DNA of 64,000 nucleotides from Chamaea fasciata (GCA_029207755.1 JARCOQ010000590.1:1-64000), one strand, 5' to 3'. Shown: positions 42,547 to 53,430, numbered from the stretch's first letter. Program-made: numbers and translations. The notes: a model not told the origin generated them from the sequence alone.

Positions 42547-45500
42547 TCACGGGGGCTCCTCGTTTTGGGGCGGGGGTCTCTGCAGGAGCCGCTGCTTGGG
42601 GAGCCCCTTGAGCTGCGCCAGGAGCTGCGCGATGAATTCCTGCCAAACCATTAATTCGGTGCAATTAATTTCATTAGCCCCGCCCCGCCCCCCCCGCGCG
42701 CTGCCCGAGATAAGGGGGGGGGAGGGGAGCGCCGGAAACGCCGCTCGACGCCGGAATTTTTTTGCCTTTTAAAGCCCGGCTGGAGCCGGAGCCGGGACGG
42801 GAGCGGGCGGGGGGGGGGGGATCGGGATGGGACCCCCCCCAAAATAAACCCGGGTGCCCCCAAACTGGGGGTTACGCCGCCCCCAGACCCAAAAATTTGG
42901 GATTAAAGCACCTCAAAACCCAAACATTTGGGGTTACACCGCCCCCAGACCCAAAAATCCGGGGTTACACCGCCCCCAGACCCAAAAATTTGGGATTAAA
43001 GCGCCCCCAGACCCAAAAATCCGGACTTAGACCGCCCCCAGACCCAAAAATCGGGGGTTAGACCACCCCAAAACCCAAAAATTTGGGGTTAGACCGCCCC
43101 AAAACCCAAAAATTTGGGGTTAAAGCGCCCCCAGACCCAAAAATTTGGGGTTAGACCGCCCCCAGACCCAAAAATTTGGGGTTAGACCGCCCCAAAACCC
43201 AAAAATTTGGGGTTAGACCACCCCGAATAACACCGAAAAACCCCAAATTTGGGGTTAAACCGCCCCCAAACCCTCAAACTTGGGCTGAAGTCGTGCCCCA
43301 CGCCATCCCAAACCCCAATTCGGGGTCAAATCCCCCCCAAAATTACACCCGACCCCCCAAATTTTGGGGTAAAATCTCCCCCAATCCCCCAAATTCGGGT
43401 CGAAACCCCCCAAACCTCCCCCAGAACCCCGAATTTTGGGGTTAAACATCCCCCAATGCCCCAAATTCGGGGTCAGAACCCCCCAGGGAGTCCCAAATTT
43501 GAGCCAAACCCCCCCAAAAATCCCACCCCCGTGCCCCTCCCGTCCCTTACCTGGGTGTCGGCGGTGCAGGAGCTCAGGATGGCCTGGATGGGAAGGGGTT
43601 AATGAGGATTCGGGGGGGTCCTCGCCCCAAAAATCGCCTCCTCCCCCTCCCCCCCAGCACCCCGAAATTCCCACCTGGAGCTTCTGGGCCCGTTCCTGGT
43701 CCGTGTCCAGCTCCAGCAGCTCGTCGATGTTCACCTCGTCCGGCATCTCCCCCTCCTGGGGGGGACACGGTCACCGGGGTCCCCAAAATCCCCCCGGGTG
43801 TCCCCAAACCCCCCAAAGTGTCCCCAAACCCCCCCGGGTGTCCCCAAACCCCCAAAGTGTCCCCAAAGCCCCCAAAGTGTCCCCAAACCCCCCCGGGTGT
43901 CCCCAAAGCCCCCAAAGTGTCCCCAAAGCCCCCAAAGTGTCCCCAAACCCCCCCGGGTGTCCCCAAAGCCCCCAAAGTGTCCCCAAACCCCCCCGGGTGT
44001 CCCCAACCCCCCAAAGTGTCCCCAAAATCCCCCCAAAGTGTCCCCAAATCCCCCCAAAGTGTCCCCACCCCCCCCCGGGTGTCCCCAACTCCCCCAAAGT
44101 GTCCCCCAAACCCCCCAAAGTGTCCCCAAACCCCCCCGGGTGTCCCCAACCCCCCCAAAGTGTCCCCAAACCCCCAAAGTGTCCCCAACCCCCCCCGGGT
44201 GTCCCCAAAGTGTCCCCAAACCCCCAAAGTGTCCCCAAACCCCCCCGGGTGTCCCCAAACCCCCCAAAGTGTCCCCAAACCCCCCCGGGTGTCCCCAACC
44301 CCCCCAAAGTGTCCCCAAACCCCCAAAGTGTCCCCAACCCCCCCCGGGTGTCCCCAAAGTGTCCCCAAACCCCCCCGGGTGTCCCCAAACCCCCCAAAGT
44401 GTCCCCAAACCCCCAAAGTGTCCCCAACCCCCCCCGGGTGTCCCCAAAGTGTCCCCAAACCCCCCCGGGTGTCCCCAAACCCCCCAAAGTGTCCCCAACC
44501 CCCCCCGGGTGTCCCCAAATCCCTCCGAGTGTGCCCAACCCCCCCCTCGGAGTGTCCCCTCCCCTCCCCCCCCGGGTCCGGTCCCCGCGGGATAACGGGA
44601 CATCGGCCCCTCCCCCACCCCATCTGTCCGTTCCCACGGCGGGGGGAGGGGGAGAGCCCACGTGGGACCCCCGGGACCCCTCCCGGCCCCACTCCCGGTC
44701 CCACTCCCGGTCCCTCCTTGTCCCTGTCCTCGTTCGCTGTTCCCAGTCCCGGTCCCGCTCCTGATCCGGTTCCCAGTCCCGATCCCGGTCCCGGATCCAT
44801 CCCCGCTCCCGGTCCCGGTCCCGGTTCCCGTCCCCGGTAGAACTCCCTGATCCTGCCGTCGATCCCCTGCTCGGTGCTGATCCCGCCTCCCCATTCCTGA
44901 TTCTCCTGCCCCATTCCCGGTTCCCCCGCTCCATCCCCGGCCCATCCCCGGTCCATCCCCGGTTCCCGGTCCCGGTTCCCGGTACCCGTCCCCGGTAGAG
45001 CTCGCCCAGCCTGCCGTCGATCCCGATCCCGCTCCCCGGTTCCCGGTTCCCGTTTTCCCTGCCCCATCCCCGGTTCCCCCGCTCCATCCCCGCTCCATCC
45101 CCGGTTCCATCCCCGGTTCCCGGTACCCGTCCCCGGTAGAGCTCGCCCAGCCTGCCGTCGATCCCGATCCCGGTCCCCGGTTCCCGGTTCCCGTTTTCCC
45201 TGCCCCATCCCCGGTTCCCCCGCTCCATCCCCGCTCCATCCCCGGTTCCCGGTTCCCGGTTCCCGTTTTCCCTGCCCCATCCCCGGTTCCCGTTTTCCCT
45301 GCCCCATCCCCGGTTCCCCCGCTCCATCCCCGCTCCATCCCCGCTCCCCGGTTCCCGGTTCCCGTTTTCCCTGCCCCATCCCCGGTTCCCCCGCTCCATC
45401 CCCGGTTCCCGGTCCCGGTTCCCGGTACCCGTCCCCGGTAGAGCTCGCCCAGCCTGCCGTCGATCCCGATCCCGGTTCCCGGTTCCCGTTTTCCCTGCCC

Positions 45501-46596
45501 CATCCCCGGTTCCCCCGCTCCATCCCCGCTCCATCCCCGGTCCATCCCCGGTTCCCGGTTCCCGGTTCCCGTTTTCCCTGCCCCATCCCCGGTTCCCGTT
45601 TTCCCTGCCCCATCCCCGGTTCCCCCGCTCCATCCCCGCTCCATCCCCCGTCCATCCCCGGTTCCCGGTTCCCGGTTCCCGTTTTCCCTGCCCCATCCCC
45701 GGTTCCCCCGCTCCATCCCCGGTCCATCCCCGCTCCCCGGTTCCCGGTTCCCGTTTTCCCTGCCCCATCCCCGGTTCCCCCGCTCCATCCCCGCTCCATC
45801 CCCGGTTCCCGGTCCCGGTTCCCGGTACCCGTCCCCGGTAGAGCTCGCCCAGCCTGCCGTCGATCCCGATCCCGGTTCCCGGTTCCCGTTTTCCCTGCCC
45901 CATCCCCGGTTCCCCCGCTCCATCCCCGCTCCATCCCCGGTCCATCCCCGGTTCCCGGTTCCCGGTTCCCGTTTTCCCTGCCCCATCCCCGGTTCCCGTT
46001 TTCCCTGCCCCATCCCCGGTTCCCCCGCTCCATCCCCGCTCCATCCCCCGTCCATCCCCGGTTCCCGGTTCCCGGTTCCCGTTTTCCCTGCCCCATCCCC
46101 GGTTCCCCCGCTCCATCCCCGGTCCATCCCCGCTCCCCGGTTCCCGGTTCCCGTTTTCCCTGCCCCATCCCCGGTTCCCCCGCTCCATCCCCGCTCCATC
46201 CCCGGTTCCCGGTCCCGGTTCCCGGTACCCGTCCCCGGTAGAGCTCGCCCAGCCTGCCGTCGATCCCGATCCCGGTTCCCGGTTCCCGTTTTCCCTGCCC
46301 CATCCCCGGTTCCCCCGCTCCTTTCCCGCTCCATCCCCGGTTCCATCCCCGGTTCCCGGTACCCGTCCCCGGTAGAGCTCGCCCAGCCTGCCGTCGATCC
46401 ACTGCTCGGTGTCCAGGCGCCGCTGCAGCTCGTGCCGGTTGTACTTGACCGTGACCCGCGCCGAGCGCCGCTGCACTCCGGGGCTGCGGCCCGGGGACCG
46501 CGGGCTCGGGGAGAGCCCCCCCGGCGCCCCCCGGCCCGCTCCCGGCCGCCCCGGGGACCCCCGGCCCTGCCGCCGCCCCGCCCGGTTCGCCGCCAT
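42547..46596 (-). CDS. PPP1R14A: PPP1R14A/CPI-17, myosin phosphatase inhibitor
   Basis: Four coding exons in transcript order: 46596-46363, 43755-43675, 43583-43551 and 42639-42547, all phase 0, giving 146 residues (human 147). Key matches are ARVTVKYNRHELQRRLDTEQ, IDGRLGELYRG, MPDEVNIDELLEL and FIAQLLAQLKGLPKQ. The threonine of RVTVKY (residue 49 here) corresponds to human Thr38, whose phosphorylation by PKC or ROCK makes the protein a strong inhibitor of PP1-containing myosin phosphatase. It acts in smooth-muscle cytosol to sensitise contraction to calcium. The start CGCCATCG context is AGCGATGG on the coding strand. The N-terminus is richer in Arg/Gly/Pro than in mammals. PPP1R14B is excluded by the IDGRLGELYRG and exon layout. 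Intron 1 is filled by copies of the exon 1 end. Confidence 0.93.
42870..43520. repeat. CCCAGACCCAAAAATTTGGG array
   Basis: About 20 units of 28-35 bp, with CCAAAAATTTGGGGTT palindromic cores, in the last PPP1R14A intron. Confidence 0.8.
43780..44540. repeat. 20-bp array CCCCCAAAGTGTCCCCAAAC
   Basis: About 38 units alternating CCCCCAAAGTGTCCCCAAA and CCCCCCGGGTGTCCCCAAA, in PPP1R14A intron 1 just upstream of exon 2. Confidence 0.85.
44830..46362 (-). repeat. PPP1R14A: Array of PPP1R14A exon 1 ends with splice donors, 410-bp higher order
   Basis: Six copies of the exon 1 end plus donor lie downstream of the true one (46363-46400): about 46247-46285, 45837-45875, 45427-45465, 45127-45165, 44988-45026 and a diverged one at 44830-44882. 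Each transcript-strand copy reads ATCGACGGCAGGCTGGGCGA, then GCTCTACCGGGGACGG and GTACCGGG (the oldest has GAACCGGG instead). Spacing of 410 bp for three copies shows a higher-order repeat. The filler is CCCGGTTCCCGGTT and CATCCCCGCTC units. Confidence 0.9.
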
Positions 46597-46639
46597 CGCT
46601 CGGGACGCGGCTCCCGGGGCGGCCGCCGGGGTAGGGGGC

Positions 46640-46900
46640 GACGGGGCGGGGCCTAAAAGGGCGTGACGTGGGCGTGGTTGAATAGAGGAACTCCCCCTAG
46701 AGCCCCCCCATTGCTGCCGGGGAAGGGGGAGCGGCATAGAAGGGCGTGGCATGGGCGTGGCTTAAACAAAGAACGCCCCTAGAGCCCCCCTCATGTAGCC
46801 CCCCCGGAACTGCGGAGAGGGGGCGTGGCCTAAAAGGGCGCGGCAAGGGAGGCGTGGCTTAGATCTGGAACTTCTCTCTAGCCCCTCCCATCCGCTCCCC
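46640..46900. promoter_or_regulatory. PPP1R14A: Three imperfect copies of a KLF-box block upstream of PPP1R14A
   Basis: Three units of 80-110 bp share AAAGGGCGTGRC, GGGCGTGGYTTRA and CCTAGAGCCCCCC. GGGCGTGG is a KLF/Sp-type box, and the first unit also has TGACGTGG, a CRE half-site with extension. Position between divergent PPP1R14A and SPINT2 suggests promoter function. No TATA box was seen. Confidence 0.5.
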
Positions 46901-46909
46901 CAAAGTCCC

Positions 46910-47700
46910 CGCAGCCCCCCCCGAAAACCCCACAGCGCCCCCCAAAAAACTCCCCGGGCCCCCCAAGAGCCCCCCAGACCCCCCAAAACCCCCCCGACCC
47001 CCCCCAGAGACCCCCCAAAACCCCCCCGAACCCCCCGAACCCCCCAAAACCCCCCCGAACCCCCTCAGAGACCCCCCAAAACCCCCAAAACCCCCCCGAA
47101 CCCCCCCAAACCCCGCTCCAAGCCCCAAATCCTTCCTGGGACCCCCTCAAAATTCAGGAACCTCCCCTAAAATGCGGGATCCCCCCCAGATCCTTCCGGG
47201 GACCCCCACAGGAGCTTCCAGACCCCCCAAATCCCTTCCAAGACCCCCCCAAATCCTTCCTGGGACCCCCCCAAAATTCAGGAAACCCCCTAAAATTCGG
47301 GATCCCCCCCAAATCCTTCCTAGGACACTCCAGGAGCTTCCAGACCCCCCAAATCCCCTCCAAGACCCCCCCAAATCCTCCCTGGGATCCCCCCCAAAAT
47401 TCAGGAATCCCCCCAAAATTCGGGATCCCCCCAAATCCTTCCTGGGACCCTCCAGGATCTTCCAGAACCCCCCCCAAATCCCCTCTAAGACCCCCCCCCC
47501 AAATCCACTCTTGGACCCTCCAAATTCTCTCTGGGACCCCCCCAAACCTTTCCTGGGACCCCCCCAAAATTCAGGACCCTCCCCCAAAATTCAGGACCCT
47601 CCCCAGAATTCGGGATCCCCCCCAAATCCTTCCTGGGACCCTCCCCCAAAATTCAGGACCCTCCCCAAAAATTCGGGGCCACCCCAAAATTCGGTATTAA
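46910..47700. repeat. CCCCCCAAAACCCCCC and CCTTCCTGGGACCCCCCCAA arrays
   Basis: First part (46,910-47,115): short C-run/A-run units. Second part (47,130-47,695): about 15 units of 30-45 bp with CCCCAAATCCTTCCTGGGAC and AAAATTCAGGA. Intergenic, between divergent genes. Confidence 0.75.
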
Positions 47701-47939
47701 CCCCCTCCCCCCCAAATTCTCCACCCCCCTCCCACCGACCCCCCCCGGGACCCCCCAAGCCCCCCATGACCCCGCCCCCCCGAACGGCGCGATTTCCCGC
47801 CTCGCATGCAAATGAGGGGGGCGGTGCTTTCCCCACCCCACAGGAGCGTCACCGCAGGGGGGGCGGAGCGTTGTGGGCGTGACCAACCCCGCGCGCGGGG
47901 GCCGGTTCCGGGTGGGCGTGGCCGAGCGGCGCACCTGTG

Positions 47940-47947
47940 TGACGTCA
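47940..47947 (+). promoter_or_regulatory. SPINT2: CRE palindrome 19 bp before the SPINT2 start
   Basis: TGACGTCA in GTGTGACGTCACGGGG. It probably lies in the 5' UTR or core promoter of SPINT2, in CpG-rich sequence. Confidence 0.55.
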
Positions 47948-47965
47948 CGGGGCCGCACACCTGCG

Positions 47966-50900
47966 ATGGCGGCGGGGCGGCTCCTCCCGTTGCTCCTGCT
48001 GCTCCTGGGGGGCTCGGGGGGCTCCGGGCTGGACCCCCGGGACGGCCCCGCCGCCCTCGCCGGTACCGGGGGGCTCCGGGGGGGCGGGGGGCGTGGTTTG
48101 GGGGCGCCCGGCAGAGTTTGGGGGAGATCCCGAATTTGGGGGGGGGGGCTTGGAGGAGTTTTGGGGGGTCTCGGAGGGGATTTGGGGAGAGTTTTGGGGG
48201 GTCTCGGAGGGGATTTGGGGAGAGTTTTGGGGGGTCTCGGAGGGGATTTGGGGCGTCCCAGGAAGAGTTTTTGGGGGGGCAGGAAGGATTTGAGGGATCC
48301 CGGGGAGGAGCTGGGGGCTGGATCCCGAATTTGGGGGTGGATCCCGAATTTTTGGGAGTGTCCCAGGGAGGATTTGGGGGGTCTGGAAGCTCCTGGGGGC
48401 TCCCTGGGAGGTTTTTTGGGGGGAGATCCCGGATTTTTTGGGGGGAGATCCCGAATTTTTTTGGGAGCGGGGGGGGGGATCCCAGGAAGGATTTGGCGGA
48501 TTTGGAGGGTCGGTACCGGGTCTCCCCCGCAGCCCGGGGCCGGTTACCGGGGCCGGGGTTCATTTTGGGGCAAATTTCGGTGATTTCGGTGTCGGTACCG
48601 GGTCTCCCCCGCAGCCCGGTGCCGGTTACCGGGGCCGGGGTTCATTTTGGGGTAACTTTCGGTGATTTCGGTGTCGGTACCGGGTCTCCCCCGCAGCCCG
48701 GGGCCGCTTACCGGGGCCGGGGTTCATTTTGGGGCAAATTTCGGTGATTTCGGTACCCGCTCTCCCCGCAGCCCGGTGCCGGTTACCGGCGCTCACCGGC
48801 CGCTGCCGCGCCTCCATCCCGCGCTGGTTCTTTAACGCCTCCGCCGGGAGCTGCCAGAGCTTCGTGTTCGGCGGCTGCGGCGGCAACGGGAACAACTTCG
48901 GCAGCGAACCGGAGTGCCGGGAGAGCTGCGGGGACACCGGTAGGACCGGGACACCGGGGGACACCGGGACACCGGGAATGGGGGATAGGGGAGGACCGGG
49001 GAGGGAACGGGAACAACTTCGGCAGCGAACCGGAGTGCCGGGAGAGCTGCGGGGACACCGGTAGGACCGGGACACCGGGGGACACCGGGGGACACCGGAG
49101 GGACACCGGGGGGACACTGGGACACCGGGAGGGACCGGGAATGGAGGATGGGAGAGGACCGGGGGACACCGGGACACCGGGCGGACACCGGGAATGGGGG
49201 ATAGGGGAGGACCGGGGAGGGAACGGGAACAACTTCGGCAGCGAACCGGAGTGCCGGGAGAGCTGCGGGGGCACCGGTAGGACCGGGACACCGGGGGACA
49301 CCGCGGGGACATGGTGACACCGGGAGGGACCGGGGAACACTGGAGGACACCGGGAGACACCGGGAATGGAGGATGGGGGAGGACCGGGGGACACCGGGGG
49401 GACACCGGGACACCGGGAGGGAACCGGGGGACACCGCGGGGGGAGGACTCGAGGAAATGTCGGGGATGTTTTTGGGCTTCCGGGGGAGGTGACGAACGGA
49501 AATAATAATGACGACGGTGGTAACGATCAACCGCAATATAACAATGAAATAAAAACTTCAATATGCTAAATAAAATAAAAGAGTGTAAAATATAACACCA
49601 CGTTATTGCGATTATAAACGGTAACAACCGTGTTATAATTAATAATATAATAGCTCAAATTATTATTATTGGTGTTGCTGTTGTTATTTTGATGCCAAAT
49701 TCCACGGAGCAGGGACCCAAAGCGAAGGAAGTTCAGGATTTTTGGGATATTTTGGTGCCGACTCCCCCGGGTCTGATGCCGTTTTTCCCTTTTTTTTTCC
49801 CCTCCCCCCCCCCATTTTTCCCATTTTTTCCCGTTTTTTCCGCAGCTCTCTCCGGCCCCGTCACCAGCAATTCCACCTTAGCAGGTAACTCCGGATTTCC
49901 CACGGGATTTTGGGGGGGGATCGAGCCGGAATCCGGGAATTCCGAAGGGATTTGGGCCGGATTTGAGTGGAAATCTGGAATTTTGGAGGGGTTCGGGGCG
50001 GAGTTGAGTGGAAATTTTGAGTTTCGAAGGGATATAACGTGGACCGAACATCAAAGTTTGAATTTTGGAAGGATTTGATGCGGACTTAAGCGGGAAATTT
50101 GGAATTTTGGGGGAATATAAAGCAGATCGAACGGGAAATCTTGGATTTTCGATGGATTTCATGCAGATTTCACCGGAAATTTTGACTTTGGAAGAGATTG
50201 GCTGGAAAATCCATCCGGGAATTTTGGATTTCGGAACGGCTTTGCTGCGGGTTTAGGGGGAGGCTTTGCCTTTTGAAGGGCTGTGATGCAGATTTAACGG
50301 GAAATGTGGAATTCCGGTGTGGTCGCGGGTGGATTTAACGGGGAATTTGAACTTCCCGGCGGGTTTGCTGCAAATCCAGCCGGGAATTTTGGATTTCCAA
50401 CGGGCTTGCTGCAGATTTAACGGGAAGTTTCGGCTTTTGGAGGGACGTAACGCAGATTTAACGGGAAATTTCGGCTTTGAAGGGACGTAATGCAGATTTA
50501 ACGGGAAATTTTGGCTTTTGGAGGGACGTAATGCAGATTTAACGGGAAGTTTCGGCTTTTGGAGGGACGTAATGCAGATTTAACGGGAAATTTCGGCTTT
50601 GAAGGGACGTAATGCAGATTTAACGGGAAATTTTGACTTTTGGAGGGACGTAATGCAGATTTAACGGGAAATTTCGGCTTTTGGAGGGACGTAATGCAGA
50701 TTTAACGGGAATTTCGGCTTTTGGAGGGACGTAATGCAGATTTAACGGGAAATTTCGGCTTTTGGAGGGACGTAATGCAGATTTAACGGGAAGTTTCGGC
50801 TTTTGGAGGGACGTAATGCAGATTTAACGGGAAATTTTGACTTTTGGAGGGACGTAATGCAGATTTAACGGGAAGTTTCGGCTTTTGGAGGGACGTAATG

Positions 50901-53086
50901 CAGATTTAACGGGAATTTCGGCTTTTGGAGGGACGTAATGCAGATTTAACGGGAAATTTTGACTTTTGGAGGGACGTAATGCAGATTTAACAGGAAATTT
51001 CGACTTTTGGAGGGACGTAATGCAGATTTAACGGGAATTTCGGCTTTTGGAGGGACGTAATGCAGATTTAACGGGAATTTCGGCTTTTGGAGGGACGTAA
51101 TGCAGATTTAACGGGAAATTTTGACTTTTGAAGGGACGTAATGCAGATTTAACGGGAATTTCGGCTTTTGGAGGGACGTAATGCAGATTTAATGGGAAGT
51201 TTCGGCTTTTGGAGGGACGTAATGCAGATTTAACGGGAAATTTTGACTTTTGGAGGGACGTAATGCAGATTTAACAGGAAATTTCGACTTTTGGAGGGAC
51301 GTAATGCAGATTTAACGGGAATTTCGGCTTTTGGAGGGACGTAATGCAGATTTAACGGGAAATTTTGACTTTTGAAGGGACGTAATGCAGATTTAACGGG
51401 AATTTCGGCTTTTGGAGGGACGTAATGCAGATTTAACGGGAAATTTCGACTTTCCGGGCGGGAATTTTTGGATTTTCGGGGGGATCTGGTGGCCCGGGCC
51501 CCCCCTGACCCCCCGTTTTTGCCCCCCCAGAGCGGTGCTCGGCCCCCCCGGTGACGGGGCCGTGCCGGGCGGCGTTTCCCCGCTGGTATTACAGCCCCCA
51601 GGAGAAATCCTGCCGGGAATTCACCTACGGCGGCTGCCGGGGCAACGCCAACAACCACCAGGACGAGCAGGAGTGTCTGCGCCGCTGCCGGCCCCCGCCA
51701 GGTGAGGGAAATCCTCCCCAAAAGCGGGAAAATTTGCCCCAAAAAATAGCCTGGGGAATTAAAAAAAAAAAAAACAAAAAAAACAGCCCAAAAATGGTTC
51801 CGGAATTAAAAAAAAAAAAATCCCGTCAAGATAGCCCCAAAATTAAAAAGATCCGCCCTGAAATGAAAAAAAAATCCACCCCAAAGTTTTTTAAAAAAAA
51901 TTTTGACACCCCACCCCCCCCCCCCCCAAAAAAAAAATATTGCCTGGGAATGAAAAACGCCCAACCCCCTCCCCAAAAAAAAAAAAAATTGAGCCGAAAC
52001 AGAAAAAAAAAAAATCCACCCTCCTGAAATTTTAAAAAAAAAAAAAATCCAGCCCAAAAATTGCCCTGAAATTTAAAAAAGAATTCGGCCAAACACATTC
52101 CCTGGAAATTAAAAGAATTCAGCCAAAAAATCCCCTGAAATTAAAAGAATTCGGCCAAAAATTTTCCCCCGTATCGTGACTGAAATTCCCAAATCTCCCC
52201 CAAAAATCCCCGGATTTTTTTCTCCCTTCCCAGACGATTCCGGCGGCGAATTCCGGAGATTCTTCTCCTCCAAAGGTGAGTCCCAAATGTCCCCAAATGT
52301 CCCCAAATGTCCCCAAATGTCCCCAAACCCCCCCGGGGATGTCCCTAACCCCATCCCAATGTCCCCAAATGTCCCCAAATGTCCCCAAATGTCCCCCCGG
52401 GGATGTCCCTGTCCCCATCCCAATGTCCCCAAATGTCCCCAAATGTCCCCAAATGTCCCCCCGGGGATGTCCCTGTCCCCATCCCAATGTCCCCAAATGT
52501 CCCCAAATGTCCCCAAACCCCCCCGGGGATGTCCCTAACCCCATCCCAATGTCCCCAAATGTCCCCAAATGTCCCCAAATGTCCCCAAATGTCCCCCCGG
52601 GGTGTCCCTGTCCCCATCCCAATGTCCCCAAATGTCCCCAAATGTCCCCAGATGTCCCCAAATGTCCCCAAATGTCCCCAAATCCCCCCCCGGGGTGTCC
52701 CTGTCCCCATCCCAATGTCCCCAAATGTCCCCAAATGTCCCCCAATGTCCCCAAATGTCCCCAAATCCCCCCCCGGGGTGTCCCTGTCCCCATCCCAATG
52801 TCCCCAAATGTCCCCCAATGTCCCCAAATGTCCCCAAATCCCCCCCCGGGGTGTCCCTGTCCCCATCCCAATGTCCCCAAATGTCCCCAGATGTCCCCAA
52901 ACCCCCCCGGGTGTCCCTGACCCCACCTGTGTCCCCCCAGGGCCGTTCCTGGGGGGTCTCCTGGCCCTGGGCGCCGCCCTGGGCTCGGGGCTCACCCTGG
53001 GCCTTCGCCGCTGCCGGAGGACGCCGCGAGCCCCGCGAGCCCCCGAGGACCAGGAGTGCCTGATGAAGGACCCCTACCCCGCCTGA
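47966..53086 (+). CDS. SPINT2: SPINT2/HAI-2, Kunitz-type serine protease inhibitor
   Basis: Six coding exons: 47966-48062, 48772-48939, 49846-49884, 51531-51701, 52234-52275 and 52941-53086. All introns are phase 1, giving about 220 residues (human 252). Exon 1 is a signal peptide (MAAGRLLPLLLLLLGG). Exons 2 and 4 each encode a Kunitz domain with six cysteines in the usual spacing: CRLPALTGRCRASIPRWF... and CSAPPVTGPCRAAFPRWY... Both have Arg after the second cysteine (P1), fitting inhibition of trypsin-like proteases such as hepsin, matriptase and HGF activator. The mini-exon 49846-49884 is a short linker with an N-glycosylation site (NST), and is the least certain exon. The last exon gives a transmembrane helix (FLGGLLALGAALGSGLTLGL), a basic stop-transfer RRCRR and a short tail. 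Neighbour PPP1R14A head to head supports the call. Confidence 0.92.
48100..48490 (+). repeat. GGTCTCGGAGGGGATTTGGG array in SPINT2 intron 1
   Basis: About four clean units of 38-40 bp (GAGAGTTTTGGGGGGTCTCG) at 48,150-48,260, then degenerate GGGGGGAGATCCCGAATTTT units. Confidence 0.75.
48500..48771 (+). repeat. SPINT2: 82-bp repeats carrying the SPINT2 exon 2 acceptor
   Basis: Three copies of a unit containing TCTCCCCCGCAG followed by CCCGGKGCCGGTTACCGGG precede the genuine acceptor. AG dinucleotides fall at 48531-48532, 48613-48614 and 48695-48696, 82 bp apart, and the true one is at 48770-48771. The copies include the first bases of the exon. Confidence 0.9.
48940..49450 (+). repeat. SPINT2: Repeats carrying the SPINT2 exon 2 end plus donor
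   Basis: The exon 2 end (GGGAACAACTTCGGCAGCGA through GGGGACACCG, then GTAGG) is repeated at about 49003-49065 and 49219-49280. ACCGGGGGACACCGGGAGG units fill the gaps. The copies keep the last 17 codons of the Kunitz domain and the donor. Confidence 0.9.
49490..49700. other. Isolated A/T-rich island in SPINT2 intron 2
   Basis: About 200 bp with AATAATAATGACG, TTATAATTAATAATATAATA and TTATTATTATTGG. It contrasts sharply with the surrounding GC-rich DNA. No gene is recognised; it may be an insertion remnant. Confidence 0.5.
50395..51450 (+). repeat. 41-bp minisatellite GGACGTAATGCAGATTTAAC
   Basis: About 26 units of 38-41 bp (quoted block plus GGGAAATTTCGGCTTTTGGAG) in SPINT2 intron 3. From 49,900 to 50,390 lie ancestral-looking diverged copies (GCAGATTTAACGGGAAAT). 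Confidence 0.9.
51710..52160. repeat. A-run/CCCC-rich degenerate repeats in SPINT2 intron 4
   Basis: Irregular GAAATTAAAAAAAAAA and GCCCAAAAATT blocks; no gene is seen. Confidence 0.5.
52276..52920. repeat. GTCCCCAAAT array with 70-90-bp higher-order units
   Basis: Runs of GTCCCCAAAT are punctuated by CCCCGGGGTGTCCCTGTCCC and CATCCCAAT blocks, in SPINT2 intron 5. Confidence 0.85.
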
Positions 53087-53099
53087 GGCCCCGAAAACG

Positions 53100-53430
53100 C
53101 CCAAAGACACCCAAAAAACACCCCAAAACACCCCAAAACACCCAAAAAACACCCCAAAAACATCCAAAAACACCCCAAAACACCCCAAAAACACCCCAAA
53201 AACACCCCAAAACACCCAAAAACACCCAAAAACCACCCAAAAACACCCAAAAACACCCAAAAACCACCCAAAAACACCCCAAAAACACCCAAAAACACCC
53301 AAAAAGACCCAAAAACACCCAAAAACCACCCAAAAACACCCCAAAACACCCAAAAACACCCAAAAAGACCCAAAAACACCCAAAAAAAGCACCCAAAAAC
53401 CACCCAAAATCACCCAAAATCCACCCCAAA
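53100..53430 (+). repeat. SPINT2: 10-11-bp array CCCAAAAACAC in SPINT2 3' UTR
   Basis: About 30 units right after the SPINT2 stop codon. It is followed by a direct duplication: 53,438-53,490 and 53,619-53,670 share AATGATCCGTGCTCCGCCCT and TCCCCCGGTGATTTTTAGTGA. Confidence 0.8.

Noticed and set aside
43571..46752. Long Gly/Arg/Glu-rich frames around 43.6-46.7 kb on the minus strand
   Set aside because: Only exon 1 (46363-46596) and exon 2 are real PPP1R14A; the rest is read-through of exon-edge copies and spacer repeats.
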